A stretch of 64,000 nt of DNA from Salinilacihabitans rarus (GCF_024296665.1 NZ_CP100762.1:992001-1056000), one strand, 5' to 3'. Shown: positions 44,193-52,886, counted from the stretch's first letter. Program-made: numbers and translations. The notes: generated from the letters alone by a model not told the origin.

Positions 44193-44444
44193 ATGGCAGA
44201 CGAAGCCGAACTCCGCGAACAGATGACCGAGGCGTTCGAAGGCGCGGACTACCCCATCTCGAGCCCGATGGACCTCGTTCCGGCGCTGCCGAACGGTCCG
44301 GGGACGACGTTCGAGTCCGGGGACTTCTCGATGACGGCGATGGAACTGAACACGAAGCTCTCGGGGGGTGACTTCCCCTACGACGACGTCGACTCCTTCG
44401 TCGACGACGTCATCGAGCAGCTGAAAGACCAGGACCACATCTGA
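44193..44444 (+). CDS. MTH865-like small protein
   Basis: This 83-residue acidic helical protein matches the MTH865-like family (DEAELREQMTEAFEGADYPISSPMDLVPALPNGPGTTFESGDFSMTAMELNTKLS, read in pieces: ADYPISSPMDLVPALPNG and FSMTAMELNTKLSGGDFPY are the conserved parts). The family adopts an EF-hand-like fold without clear function. A strong AT-rich stretch (aaatttattatttatc, about 44157-44171) lies at leaderless distance from the ATG. It converges on the mutase gene. Confidence 0.7.
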   Translation: MADEAELREQMTEAFEGADYPISSPMDLVPALPNGPGTTFESGDFSMTAMELNTKLSGGDFPYDDVDSFVDDVIEQLKDQDHI

Positions 44445-44447
44445 GGC

Positions 44448-46130
44448 TCAGACCGCGCTCCCGGGGTGGTACTCCCCGAACTCCTCGCGCAGCACGTCGC
44501 AGATCTCGCCCACCGTCGCGTACGCCTTGACCGCGTCGACGATGCGGGGCATGAGGTTCTCGTCCGTCCGGGCCGCCTCACGGAGCGCTTCGAGCGTCGC
44601 GTCGACGGCCTCGTCGTCGCGCTCCGCGCGGACCGACTCGAGGCGGTCGATCTGCCGGCGCTCGTCCTCCTCGGTGACCTCCTCGACGTCCATCGTGGGC
44701 TCCTCGTCGACCTCGAACTCGTTGACGCCGACGATGATCCGCTCGCCCGACTCGATCTCCTTCTGGCGCTCGAAGGCGGTCTCCTGGATCTGCCGCTGGA
44801 CCCACTGGGACTCGACGGCGTCGAGCATCCCGCCGCGCTCTTCGACCTCCGCTAAGATGTCGTAGGCCTCGGCCTCGACCTCGTCGGTCAGGCTCTCGAC
44901 GTAGTAACTGCCCGCCAGCGGGTCGATCGTGTCGGCGGCGCCGGACTCGTGGGCGAGGATCTGCTGGGTCCGCAGGGCCGTCCGGACCGACTCCTCGGTC
45001 GGCAGCGAGAGCGCCTCGTCCTTGCCGTTCGTGTGCAGGCTCTGGGTGCCCCCGAGCACCGCGGCGAGCGCCTGATAGGCGACCCGGACGACGTTGTTCT
45101 CGATCTGCTGGGCGGTGAGCATCGAGCCCGCGGTCTGGGTGTGGAACTTGAGCTGTTTGGACTTCGGGTTCCGGGCGTCGAAGCGGTCGTCCATGATGTC
45201 GTGCCACATCCGCCGGGCGGCGCGGAACTTCGCGACCTCCTCGAAGATGTTGTTGTGGCCGTTGAAGAAGAAGGAAAGCTGGGGGGCGAACTCGTCGACG
45301 TCGAGTCCCGCGTCGATGGCCGCCTCGACGTACTCGATGCCGTTCCCGAGGGTGAACGCGAGTTCCTGTGCGGCGGTCGACCCGGCCTCGCGGATGTGGT
45401 AGCCGGAGATGGAGATGGTGTTGAACTTCGGCGTCTCCGAGGCGCAAAAGTCGAAGATGTCCGTGATGATCCGCATCGACGGCTCCGGCGGGTAGATGTA
45501 GGTGTTGCGCGCGACGTACTCCTTGAGGAGGTCGTTCTGGATCGTCCCGCGAAGTTCCTCGCGGTCGACGCCCTGCCGGTCGCCGACGGCGATGTACATC
45601 GCCAGCAGCACCGACGCGGGCGCGTTGATCGTCATGCTCGTCGAGACCTCGTCGAGCGGGATGCCGTCGAAGACGGTCTCCATGTCCCGCAGGGTGTCGA
45701 TCGCCACCCCGGCCTTGCCGACCTCGCCGGCGGCCATGTCGGCGTCGGAGTCGTAGCCCATCTGGGTCGGCAGGTCGAACGCCATCGACAGCCCCGTCTG
45801 TCCCTGATCGAGCAGGTAGTGGAACCGCTCGTTCGTGTCCTCGGGCGTCGAGAAGCCCGCGTACTGGCGCATCGTCCACAGCCGGCCCCGGTAGCCGGTC
45901 GAGTACACCCCGCGGGTGTACGGCGGCCGGCCGGGGAAGCCGAGGTCCTCCCGGTAGTCGAGGTCGGCCACGTCGTCGGGGGTGTAGAGCCGGTCGACCT
46001 CCTGGCCGCCGGTGTCCGTCGTGAACGTCTCCTCGCGCTCGCCGAACCGGTCGAGGACGGGGTCGACCTCCTCCTCGTGCCACTCCTCGCGCCCGGAGCG
46101 GATCGCCTCGAGGTCGTCGGAATCGAACAT
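44448..46130 (-). CDS. Methylmalonyl-CoA mutase, large (catalytic) subunit
   Basis: This 560-residue catalytic chain converts methylmalonyl-CoA to succinyl-CoA with adenosylcobalamin. It is the archaeal split type; the cobalamin-binding domain is a separate small protein not present here. Family blocks include [77 protein letters not shown] and [24 protein letters not shown]. The C-terminus has [20 protein letters not shown]. It serves propionate, odd-chain fatty acid or amino acid breakdown. A minus-strand aactttc near 46155-46162 could be its TATA element. Confidence 0.94.
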   Translation of the reverse strand: MFDSDDLEAIRSGREEWHEEEVDPVLDRFGEREETFTTDTGGQEVDRLYTPDDVADLDYREDLGFPGRPPYTRGVYSTGYRGRLWTMRQYAGFSTPEDTNERFHYLLDQGQTGLSMAFDLPTQMGYDSDADMAAGEVGKAGVAIDTLRDMETVFDGIPLDEVSTSMTINAPASVLLAMYIAVGDRQGVDREELRGTIQNDLLKEYVARNTYIYPPEPSMRIITDIFDFCASETPKFNTISISGYHIREAGSTAAQELAFTLGNGIEYVEAAIDAGLDVDEFAPQLSFFFNGHNNIFEEVAKFRAARRMWHDIMDDRFDARNPKSKQLKFHTQTAGSMLTAQQIENNVVRVAYQALAAVLGGTQSLHTNGKDEALSLPTEESVRTALRTQQILAHESGAADTIDPLAGSYYVESLTDEVEAEAYDILAEVEERGGMLDAVESQWVQRQIQETAFERQKEIESGERIIVGVNEFEVDEEPTMDVEEVTEEDERRQIDRLESVRAERDDEAVDATLEALREAARTDENLMPRIVDAVKAYATVGEICDVLREEFGEYHPGSAV

Positions 46131-46202
46131 TATCGTTACGGACGGTTGCCCGTGGCTTGAAAGTTCACCAAACGCGTCGGGCGCCGCCCCGGGTTTACCC
46201 GG

Positions 46203-46541
46203 TCAGACCGCGTCGTCGGGGCCGTGTCGGCTCGCCATCCGCGTCGCCTCCGCCGCGTACCGCTCGCGCGTCTCCGGGTCGTCCACGTCGCCGAGGGCCT
46301 CGTCGGGGACGAGCAGGCTCGCCTTCGTCTCCCGTGCGGGCCCGGTGAAACTCGGCAGCGCGCGCTCGCGGCGGTGGTACCGCGTCCCGTCCTCGGTCGC
46401 GTAGACGAGGATGATGAGGTTCAGTTCGTCGTCGGAGTACGTTCGCTCGACGAGCCAGACGCGGGTGCGCTCGTCCGCGTCGGCCGAACCGTCAGTCGCG
46501 TCCGACCGTTCGTCGTTCACGACCGTCACGTGGAGCGCCAC
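46203..46541 (-). CDS. Uncharacterised haloarchaeal protein
   Basis: This gene encodes a 112-residue acidic protein, beta-rich in the middle (RVWLVERTYSDDELNLIILVYATEDGTRYHRRERALPSF) with a helical C-terminus (DPETRERYAAEATRMASRHGPDD). No family is recognised. Divergent from a two-helix membrane gene 35 bases away, and 72 bases from the mutase start on the same strand, so it may be an upstream gene of the same transcript. Confidence 0.62.
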   Translation of the reverse strand: MALHVTVVNDERSDATDGSADADERTRVWLVERTYSDDELNLIILVYATEDGTRYHRRERALPSFTGPARETKASLLVPDEALGDVDDPETRERYAAEATRMASRHGPDDAV

Positions 46542-46576
46542 GGACGTTTTTCTTTCGGGACGTCGACGACCCGGAC

Positions 46577-46843
46577 GTGCGAACGGGCGCGCGGACCGAC
46601 GACGCGACGATCGACCGCCGGCGAGCGGCGCTGTACGTCGCGCCGTTTCTCGCCGTCGGCCTGTTCAACCTGATCGTCCTGCTCGGCTGGGGGCTCGAAC
46701 CGCTGTGGGCGTTCGCGATCCTCCCGCCGATGCTGTTCGTCGCCGCCGTCGGCTGGGTCGCGTTCAGGCACGGCTTCCACCGGCGGGACTCGGCGGGTGC
46801 GGACGCGGACGTCACGGCGGGGAGGAGCGGGGACGACGGGTGA
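46577..46843 (+). CDS. Small two-helix membrane protein
   Basis: This gene predicts an 88-residue protein starting with GTG. Two hydrophobic segments (about 18-38 and 43-63) are separated by a tryptophan-containing turn (GWGLEPLW); the C-terminus is acidic and disordered. The GTG is the best start since the next Met lies inside the second helix. The promoter region (gtttttctttc at about 46547-46557) is T-rich. Function unknown. Confidence 0.6.
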   Translation: MRTGARTDDATIDRRRAALYVAPFLAVGLFNLIVLLGWGLEPLWAFAILPPMLFVAAVGWVAFRHGFHRRDSAGADADVTAGRSGDDG

Positions 46844-46858
46844 GCGTCGGTCCGGTTC

Positions 46859-47443
46859 TCACCGCCCGGTGTCGTACTTGTAGGTCGCCTTCTCGGGGTC
46901 GATGCCGAAGTCCTCCGGGGACTCGCCCTCGTCGGCGCCCTCGTCGCGCTCGGCGGCCCCCTTGAACGCCTCGCGCAGGCGCTCGGGCATCCGGAAGCGG
47001 TCGACCTCGATCCGCAGGGGGACCGCGCCGGGGTCGACGCCCTCGCGCTTGGCCTCGAGGCGCTCCCGTAACACCGTCGGCAGGTCGCCGTCCTCGATGC
47101 GCCGGAAGCCGAACTGGGCGAGGTAGCCCCCCTCGCTCGTCAGCGCGTAGACCTCGTCGAACCCCTCGTCGCCGGCGTACTCGACCAGACGCTCGACGAC
47201 GTGGGCGCCGACGCCCTGTCCGCGCCACCCTTCGAGGACGCCGATGCTGGTCAACTCGCAGACGTCGTCGCCGTCGGCGACCTTGTGGATGCGGATGCGT
47301 CCGAAGCCGGCTTTCGCCCCCGACTCCTCGTCGATGGCGACGACGTAGTCGCGCGAGCGGAACGCCGTGTCGTCGAGTCCCATCGCCTCGATGTGATCGA
47401 GAAGCCAGACCTCCTCCCGATTTTTTGCGTCCCGCACGTACAT
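46859..47443 (-). CDS. GNAT-family N-acetyltransferase
   Basis: This 194-residue acetyltransferase has the GNAT acetyl-CoA motif, CELTSIGVLEGWRGQGVGAHVVERLVEYA (the RGQGVG loop at about residues 76-81), and a following GFDEVYALTSEGGYLAQFGFRRI segment. A charged 60-residue C-terminal extension (ERDEGADEGESPEDFGIDPEKATYKYDTGR) is unusual. The acceptor substrate is unknown. The ATG at 47443 is chosen because a TATA-like element (ctttaca on the minus strand, near 47465-47471) lies about 25 bases upstream. Confidence 0.85.
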   Translation of the reverse strand: MYVRDAKNREEVWLLDHIEAMGLDDTAFRSRDYVVAIDEESGAKAGFGRIRIHKVADGDDVCELTSIGVLEGWRGQGVGAHVVERLVEYAGDEGFDEVYALTSEGGYLAQFGFRRIEDGDLPTVLRERLEAKREGVDPGAVPLRIEVDRFRMPERLREAFKGAAERDEGADEGESPEDFGIDPEKATYKYDTGR

Positions 47444-47534
47444 ACACGCCGCTAGTCCGTCGGTCTGTAAAGAGTTTGTGTGCAATCACCGCCCGCGGCC
47501 GTACGGACGGCGACCCTAGAAATTACTTTGACGA

Positions 47535-47553
47535 TCGGGCAAGAATTGCCCGA
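47535..47553 (+). promoter_or_regulatory. Operator-like inverted repeat before the acyl-CoA synthetase
   Basis: TCGGGCAA-gaa-TTGCCCGA is a perfect 8-bp inverted repeat with a 3-base spacer. It sits between a TATA-like box (aaattac, about 47519-47525) and the ATG at 47563, over the expected transcription start, the usual place for a repressor. Confidence 0.6.
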
Positions 47554-47562
47554 CGAACGCCC

Positions 47563-49572
47563 ATGGAAGGGACGATAGACCTCGACGAAGTGGTCCACGA
47601 ACCGTCGCGGGAGTTCGTCGAATCGACGAACGTCCACGCCTTCATGCAGGCGTACGGCATCGACGACTACGACGAACTGATCGAGCGAACCACGGGCGAC
47701 GTCGAAGGCGTCGCCGAGAGCGGTCTCGACTGGTTCTGGGACGAAGTCGTCGACTACCTCGGGATCGAGTTCTACGAGGCGTACGACGCGGTCCGCGAGG
47801 ACGGCGAGGGCCCGCAGTTCACCGACTGGTACCCCGGCGGCGAACTCAACGTCGCCCACAACACCCTCGACCGCCACGCCGCCCGCGAGACCGAGACGCG
47901 CAACCGCGTCGCCGTCATCTGGGAGGGCGAGGACGGCGAGGTCCGGGAGGTGACCTACCACGAACTCCGCCGGCAGGCGAATCAGGTGGCGAACGCGCTC
48001 GAAGCGCGCGGGATCGAGACCGGCGATACCGTCGGCCTCTACATGCCGATGGTGCCCGAGGTGGTGTCGATCCTCTACGGCTGTTTCAAGGTCGGCGCGA
48101 TCGCGGTGCCGATCTTCTCGGGCTTTGGCGTCGACGCCACCGCCACGCGCATCGAGGACGCCGAGTGCTCGGTGCTCTTTACGGGCGACGGCTTCTACCG
48201 CCGCGGCGAGCACGTCTCCCTCAAGGGCGCCGCCGACGAGGCGATCGAACAGGCCGGTCACGTCGAACACGCCATCGTCGTCGATCGGCTGGGCGCCAGC
48301 GACGACGCTTCTGACGTCGAGATTCCGTGGGACGACGACCGCGACGAGTGGTGGGTCGAGGCCGTCGAGACGCGCGACGACGACTACGAGACGAAGTCGC
48401 TGCCCTCCGATCAGGAGTCGATGCTGCTGTACTCCTCCGGGACGACGGGCAAGCCGAAGGGGATCGTCCACACCCACGCCGGCGTACAGACCCAGTGTGC
48501 GAAGGAACTGTACTTCGGCTTCGACCTGAAGCCCGCCGACCGGTTCTTCTGGGTGAGCGACATCGGCTGGATGATGGGGCCGTGGACGCTGATCGGCGTC
48601 CACACCTTCGGCGGCACCGTCTTCATGTACGAGGGCGCGCCCGACTACCCCCGACCGGACCGGTTCTGGGAGATGATCGACCGCCACGGGATCACCCAGT
48701 TCGGCATCTCGCCGACCGCGATCCGCGCGCTGCGCAAACACGGCGACGAGTGGGTGGAGGGCCACGACCTCTCCTCGCTGCGCCTGCTGGGATCGACCGG
48801 CGAGCCGTGGGACCCCGAAAGCTGGCGGTGGTTCTACGAGAAGGTCGGCGGCGGTCAGGCGCCCATTGTCAACATCTCCGGGGGCACCGAAATCTGCGGC
48901 TGTTTCCTGATGCCGATGCCGATCCAGTCGCTCAAACCCTGTACGCTCGGCGGGCCCGGCCTCGGAATGGACGTCGACATCGTCGACTCGGCCGGGAACT
49001 CGATCGCCGACAGCCACGAGCGGGGCTTCCTCGTCGCGCGTGACTCCTGTCCCAGCATGACGAAGTCGCTGTGGAGCGGCGACGAGCGCTACCTCGATGA
49101 GTACTGGTCGACGTGGGAGGACCTCTGGGACCACGGCGACTGGGCCCAGAAGGACGACGACGGCTTCTGGTTCCTCCACGGCCGCGCCGACGACGCGCTG
49201 AACGTCGCCGGCCGGAAGGTCGGCCCCGCGGAGGTCGAGGGGGCGCTGATCGACCACCCGGCGGTCAACCAGGCGGCCGCCGTCGGCGCCCCCGACGACA
49301 CCACCGGTACGGCCGTCGTCGCCTACGTCATCCGCGAGGAGGGCGCCGAGGAGAGCGAGGACCTCCGGGAGGAACTGCGCGAGCAGGTCGGCGAGGAGCT
49401 AGGCAAGCCGTTCCGCCCGCGCGAGGTGCTGTTCGTCGACGAGTTCCCCAAGACCCAGTCGGGCAAGATCATCCGCCGGGCCATCGAGGCCACCTACACC
49501 GGCGAGGACCTCGGCGACATGAGCAGCATCGAGAACCCCGAGGCGCTCGAAGAGATCGAGGCGGCGCGGTAG
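47563..49572 (+). CDS. AMP-forming acyl-CoA (acetyl-CoA-like) synthetase
   Basis: This 669-residue enzyme belongs to the adenylate-forming (ANL) superfamily and activates a carboxylic acid to its CoA thioester via an acyl-AMP. Motifs: A3 YSSGTTGKPKGIVHTHAG at about 290-307, A5 ISGGTEICGCF, A7/A8 GRADDALNVAGRKVGPAEVEGAL and the catalytic lysine region PKTQSGKIIRRAIE with Lys635. The acetyl-CoA-synthetase-like length and core are clear; the preferred acid (acetate, propionate or longer) is not. An operator-like repeat precedes it, and a T-run follows its stop. AOR1 begins 80 bases downstream, so aldehyde-derived acids are plausible substrates. Confidence 0.9.
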   Translation: MEGTIDLDEVVHEPSREFVESTNVHAFMQAYGIDDYDELIERTTGDVEGVAESGLDWFWDEVVDYLGIEFYEAYDAVREDGEGPQFTDWYPGGELNVAHNTLDRHAARETETRNRVAVIWEGEDGEVREVTYHELRRQANQVANALEARGIETGDTVGLYMPMVPEVVSILYGCFKVGAIAVPIFSGFGVDATATRIEDAECSVLFTGDGFYRRGEHVSLKGAADEAIEQAGHVEHAIVVDRLGASDDASDVEIPWDDDRDEWWVEAVETRDDDYETKSLPSDQESMLLYSSGTTGKPKGIVHTHAGVQTQCAKELYFGFDLKPADRFFWVSDIGWMMGPWTLIGVHTFGGTVFMYEGAPDYPRPDRFWEMIDRHGITQFGISPTAIRALRKHGDEWVEGHDLSSLRLLGSTGEPWDPESWRWFYEKVGGGQAPIVNISGGTEICGCFLMPMPIQSLKPCTLGGPGLGMDVDIVDSAGNSIADSHERGFLVARDSCPSMTKSLWSGDERYLDEYWSTWEDLWDHGDWAQKDDDGFWFLHGRADDALNVAGRKVGPAEVEGALIDHPAVNQAAAVGAPDDTTGTAVVAYVIREEGAEESEDLREELREQVGEELGKPFRPREVLFVDEFPKTQSGKIIRRAIEATYTGEDLGDMSSIENPEALEEIEAAR

Positions 49573-49579
49573 CGACGCA

Positions 49580-49589
49580 CGTTTTTTGC
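49580..49589 (+). terminator. T-run terminator after the acyl-CoA synthetase
   Basis: Ten bases after the stop codon is acgttttttgcacc, a run of six T on the coding strand within GC-rich DNA. Runs of T alone can terminate archaeal transcription, so AOR1 may have its own promoter or be reached by read-through. Confidence 0.45.
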
Positions 49590-49652
49590 ACCGAATCGGT
49601 TCGCGGTTCCGACTCGCGTACAGCTAAGTCGTCGCCCTCACAAATGGTCGGT

Positions 49653-51317
49653 ATGCTCCACGCGACCGGCCCACTGCTCACCGTCGACGTCGGTGAGCGA
49701 ACGGCGACGAGAACCGAGATAGAGGAGGTCCTCGAGACGTACGTCGGCGGCCGCGCGGCCGCGACGGCGCTGGCCCACGAGCGCATCCCGTTCGACGCCG
49801 ACCCGTTCGGTCCCGAGAACCGCGCGTACCTCTCGACCGGCCCGCTCCAGCTCTCGCGGATGTCCTTCACCGGGCGGATGAACATGACGGCGCTCTCGCC
49901 GCTGACCGACGGCCTCGCGTCCACGAACGCGGGGGGCTACCTCTCGCGTAACTTCGCGGGGACGGGGATCAGCGTCCTCGAACTCGCCGGCGAGAGCGAC
50001 GAGTTAGTGATCGTCCACGTCACTGACGACGGCGTGGAGTTCGAGGCCGTCCCGGAACTGGCGGGCGCGACGGTTCCCGAAGTCTCGGCGCACGTCGCGG
50101 AGACGCGAGACCTCGGCCCCGAACACTGCATCGCCATCGGGCCGGCAGGCGAGAACCTCGTCAGGTTCGCGAGCGTGATGACCTTCGACTCGCGGGCGTT
50201 CGGCCGGGGCGGCCTCGGCGCGGTGCTCGGGTCGAAGAACGTGAAGGCGGTCACGTTCGAGGGCGACGCCGCCCCGGACGTCGACGTCCCCGACGTGCAG
50301 ACGGACGTCCACCGCGAGGCCGCCCAGTCCGACGACCGGATGAAGCGCCAGGGAACCACCGGCGGGACGGAGTTCATCAACGACAACTTCTCGCTTCCCA
50401 CCAGATACTTCGAGGGCTACGAGTTCGAGCACGCCGCCGACATCGGCGGGCGCGCCGTCGAGGAGAAGAAGTACGAGCGGGGGGCGTGCTCGACCTGTGC
50501 CTACGCCTGCAAGCTTCCGACGCGGGACGAGGCACGCGGCGTGGAGACCGAGGGCCCGGAGTTCGAGACCGTCTACTCGTTCGGCTCCCTCCAGGGCGTC
50601 GGCGACATCGTGGACGTGATGCAGGCGAACGAACTCTGTGACACGCTCGGGATGGACACGATCTCGGCGGGCGTGACAGTCGCGGCCTACCTCGCGAGCG
50701 AGGACGCCTTCGGCGACGCCGAACTGGCCCGCGAGGTCACCGAACGGATCGCCTACCGCGAGGGGATCGGCGACTCCCTCGCCGAGGGCGTCCACCGCTG
50801 TCACGAGGAACTGGGCGTCGACGACTACACCGTCAAGGGGATGGAGTTCGCCGCCCACGACGGCCGCGTCCTCCACGGGCAGGGCCTCTCCTACGCGGTC
50901 GCGAACCGCGGCGCCGACCACATGTACGCCGGCATGCTGAGCCTCGAGTACGCCGGCGAGTTGAACCCCGAGGGGACGCTGGGGAAGGCGGAGACCCTCG
51001 TCGAACGGGAGAACTACGCGGCGTTTCGCGACTCGGGGATCGTCTGCGCGTTCGGCGGCGACTACGTCACCGACGAGCGCCTCGCGCGGCTGTTCGACGC
51101 CGACTACGAGGACCTGCTGGCGGTCGGCGCGCGGACCGTCGAACTCGAACGCCACTTCAACAATCGCCGCGGCTTCGACCGCACCGACGACGGCACGCCC
51201 TACGAGCTACCGGACCTCGAGGACGCGATTCAGGAGTACTACGACGCCCGCGGCTGGAACGAGGACGGCACCGTCCCCGACGCGGCGGTGGAGTCGGTCG
51301 CGCCGCCCGCCGAGTGA
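49653..51317 (+). CDS. Aldehyde:ferredoxin oxidoreductase 1 (tungsten AOR family)
   Basis: This 554-residue protein is of the AOR family, tungstopterin enzymes that oxidise aldehydes to acids with ferredoxin. The [4Fe-4S] ligands are Cys279, Cys282 and Cys286 (ACSTCAYACKLP) plus Cys465 (GIVCAF), a spacing close to that of characterised AORs. Family blocks include TGPLQLSRMSFTGR, NAGGYLSRNFAGTG, AFGRGGLGAVLGSKNVKAV and LHGQGLSYAVANRGADHMY. The start is set at MLHATGP to match the paralogue; an ATG at 49644 is three codons earlier. Its length is slightly under the usual 600. It follows the acyl-CoA synthetase and has a close, inverted paralogue at 59622-61304. Confidence 0.92.
   Translation: MLHATGPLLTVDVGERTATRTEIEEVLETYVGGRAAATALAHERIPFDADPFGPENRAYLSTGPLQLSRMSFTGRMNMTALSPLTDGLASTNAGGYLSRNFAGTGISVLELAGESDELVIVHVTDDGVEFEAVPELAGATVPEVSAHVAETRDLGPEHCIAIGPAGENLVRFASVMTFDSRAFGRGGLGAVLGSKNVKAVTFEGDAAPDVDVPDVQTDVHREAAQSDDRMKRQGTTGGTEFINDNFSLPTRYFEGYEFEHAADIGGRAVEEKKYERGACSTCAYACKLPTRDEARGVETEGPEFETVYSFGSLQGVGDIVDVMQANELCDTLGMDTISAGVTVAAYLASEDAFGDAELAREVTERIAYREGIGDSLAEGVHRCHEELGVDDYTVKGMEFAAHDGRVLHGQGLSYAVANRGADHMYAGMLSLEYAGELNPEGTLGKAETLVERENYAAFRDSGIVCAFGGDYVTDERLARLFDADYEDLLAVGARTVELERHFNNRRGFDRTDDGTPYELPDLEDAIQEYYDARGWNEDGTVPDAAVESVAPPAE
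49761..49810 (+). repeat. Left copy of a 50-bp perfect inverted repeat (in AOR1)
   Basis: This 50-base coding segment is identical to the reverse complement of 61147-61196 in AOR2. It encodes TALAHERIPFDADPFG-type sequence. Other long near-identical blocks occur further into both genes. It marks a recent duplication or gene conversion between the two AOR genes. Confidence 0.88.
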
Positions 51318-51353
51318 CCGTCCGGCCGTCTCCGCGCGCCCGCGACCGGGCCG

Positions 51354-52283
51354 TCAGCCCACCGACAGCGCCTCCTCGAGTCGGTCCTCCAGGTCGTCGA
51401 GTTCCTCGCGGAGCGACTCGCCCGCTTCGTCCTCGAGGTCGGCGATCCGGTCGGCGAACCCCTGCAGGCGCGAGAACTTCTCGCTCTCGTCGACGCCCGT
51501 CTTCTGGACGTACACCTGCTCGTCGACGTCGTACACCTCGTCTTCCTCCAGATCCGTCGCGGCGAGGACCACGTCCAGTTTCTCCGGGTCGACCCCGAGC
51601 ACCCACTCGCGGGGAATCCCGCGCTCGTCGAGGGCGTCGAGGACGGCCCCCTCGTCCTTCGGCCGCCGCCGTTCCCGGGTCGTCCGGCGCACCGTCCCGT
51701 ACCGCCCGTGGAGGCGCTGGCCCGGTCCGAGTCGGTCGAGCAGCGGTTCCCGGGCGGAGCGGCGGAGCCGATCTGCCCCGCGCTGGACGTCCGAGAGCAG
51801 GACGTAGAGGTCGGTCAGCGCGTCCGTGTCGAGCCGATCGAGGTCCCCGGCGTCGAGGCGTTCGAGCAGGGCCGCGAGCAAGAGCGCGTCGTCGTGGACG
51901 CGCTCGGGCGGCGTCCGCGCCTCCTCGGGCGGGACGAGAAACGGGCTCTCGCCCGCGGTCGACTCCGCCGGCGCGCGTTCGATCGTCTCGCCGTCGCTGT
52001 CGTACGCGGCCGCGAGCGTCACCGCGCCGGCGTACGGCTCGACGCCGGGTGGGAGCCCCTCGACGGGCACCGGCCCGTCCGCGAGCCGGTCGGCGAACAC
52101 CTCGAACTGCTCGCGCCAGAGCGTCCGCTCTTCCTCGCTGTCGAGGAAGCGAACGACGATCCGGTCGTCGAACGTCGCCTCGATCCGAAACCGCCGCTCG
52201 GAGACCGGGGTCACGAGCACGCTCCCCCGTTCGATCGACTCGCAGGCCTCCCGCAGGTCGTGCCAGAACGTATCGCCGGGCAT
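51354..52283 (-). CDS. Uncharacterised haloarchaeal protein
   Basis: This gene encodes a 309-residue acidic, mostly helical protein that I do not recognise. The N-terminal third is beta-containing (RFRIEATFDDRIVVRFLDSEEERTLW). The central part has a basic helical segment (LSDVQRGADRLRRSAREPLLDRLGPGQRLHGRYGTVRRTTRERRRPKDE), and the end is a coiled-coil-like helix (LQGFADRIADLEDEAGESLREELDDLEDRLEEAL). The start at 52283 is chosen because a TATA-like ctactt is 28 bases upstream. It converges on AOR1. A nucleic-acid-associated role is possible from the basic region, but this is a guess. Confidence 0.6.
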   Translation of the reverse strand: MPGDTFWHDLREACESIERGSVLVTPVSERRFRIEATFDDRIVVRFLDSEEERTLWREQFEVFADRLADGPVPVEGLPPGVEPYAGAVTLAAAYDSDGETIERAPAESTAGESPFLVPPEEARTPPERVHDDALLLAALLERLDAGDLDRLDTDALTDLYVLLSDVQRGADRLRRSAREPLLDRLGPGQRLHGRYGTVRRTTRERRRPKDEGAVLDALDERGIPREWVLGVDPEKLDVVLAATDLEEDEVYDVDEQVYVQKTGVDESEKFSRLQGFADRIADLEDEAGESLREELDDLEDRLEEALSVG

Positions 52284-52349
52284 GGCCGGCCGTTCGACGC
52301 GCCGGCGAAAGTAGTGACCCCCGGAGACTGACGGGCCGGTCACAGAAAT

Positions 52350-52385
52350 GCAAGGAGGAAGCCCACGACTTTAGTCGTGAGAGGA
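52350..52385 (+). mobile_element. Solitary hairpin resembling the right end of an IS200/IS605-type element
   Basis: The segment contains CACGACT-tt-AGTCGTG (52364-52379), a 7-bp hairpin flanked by aggaggaagcc and gaggaatccgac. This matches the subterminal hairpin style at the right end of haloarchaeal IS1341/IS605-type insertion sequences. No transposase or TnpB gene is present. It overlaps the 3' end of the MoaD/SAMP-like gene and provides its stop codon. It is best read as a relic or a non-autonomous palindromic element. Confidence 0.5.
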
Positions 52386-52670
52386 ATCCGACCCGCCGTA
52401 GACCGACGGCACCAGCCGGAAGACGTCGCCCGGCTCGACCGCGGTATCGAGGCCGTCGAGGTGTCTCACGTCCGTCCGGTTTTTCGTGACGACGGTCTTC
52501 TCCGCGAGGTCGTCGCCCGCGTCGTCGACGAGGCGTCCATCGAGTTCCGGGTACGCCGACTCGAGTTCGGCGAGCAGGTCGCCGACGCGCTGGGCGTCGG
52601 TCTCCCGGTGGACCGTCTTCTCGCCGACGTCCTCCCGAAACGGTCCGAAAAAGACACACTCGATCTGCAC
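52371..52670 (-). CDS. Ubiquitin-like MoaD/ThiS/SAMP-type protein with masked diglycine
   Basis: This gene encodes a 99-residue beta-grasp protein, started by GTG. The body ECVFFGPFREDVGEKTVHRE, LLAELESAYPELDGRL, KTVVTKNRTDVRHLDG and EPGDVFRLVPSVYGG matches the small sulfur-carrier/modifier proteins (MoaD and archaeal SAMPs), which must end in Gly-Gly to be adenylated. Here the diglycine (residues 92-93) is followed by six extra residues, SDSSHD, before a stop that lies in the inserted hairpin. Activity would need removal of this tail. In an AOR neighbourhood it may have supplied sulfur for the tungstopterin cofactor. Confidence 0.8.
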   Translation of the reverse strand: MQIECVFFGPFREDVGEKTVHRETDAQRVGDLLAELESAYPELDGRLVDDAGDDLAEKTVVTKNRTDVRHLDGLDTAVEPGDVFRLVPSVYGGSDSSHD

Positions 52671-52886
52671 GCCCGGTGGTTGGGCGCGTTCGCTCTTGTA
52701 ACCGACGGTTCCACCGGAGGGCCGCGGTACGCAGGTCGGCCTCTCGGTCGCGCCCGCGGCCCACGACGAGTGGTGGCCGCGGGTCCACGACTGGCCCGCG
52801 GCGCGGGACCGACGGCCGGAGCCGAGAATAACGATTCGAACGTGTTCGGGGCAGGAGGGAGATGCGTCCGGCCCGGACTTCGCCCT

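Noticed and set aside
52671-52886. An additional small gene in the gap between the MoaD-like and cupin genes
   Set aside because: The frames are short and Arg-rich with no start/stop signals that fit, and the gap is accounted for by divergent promoters.
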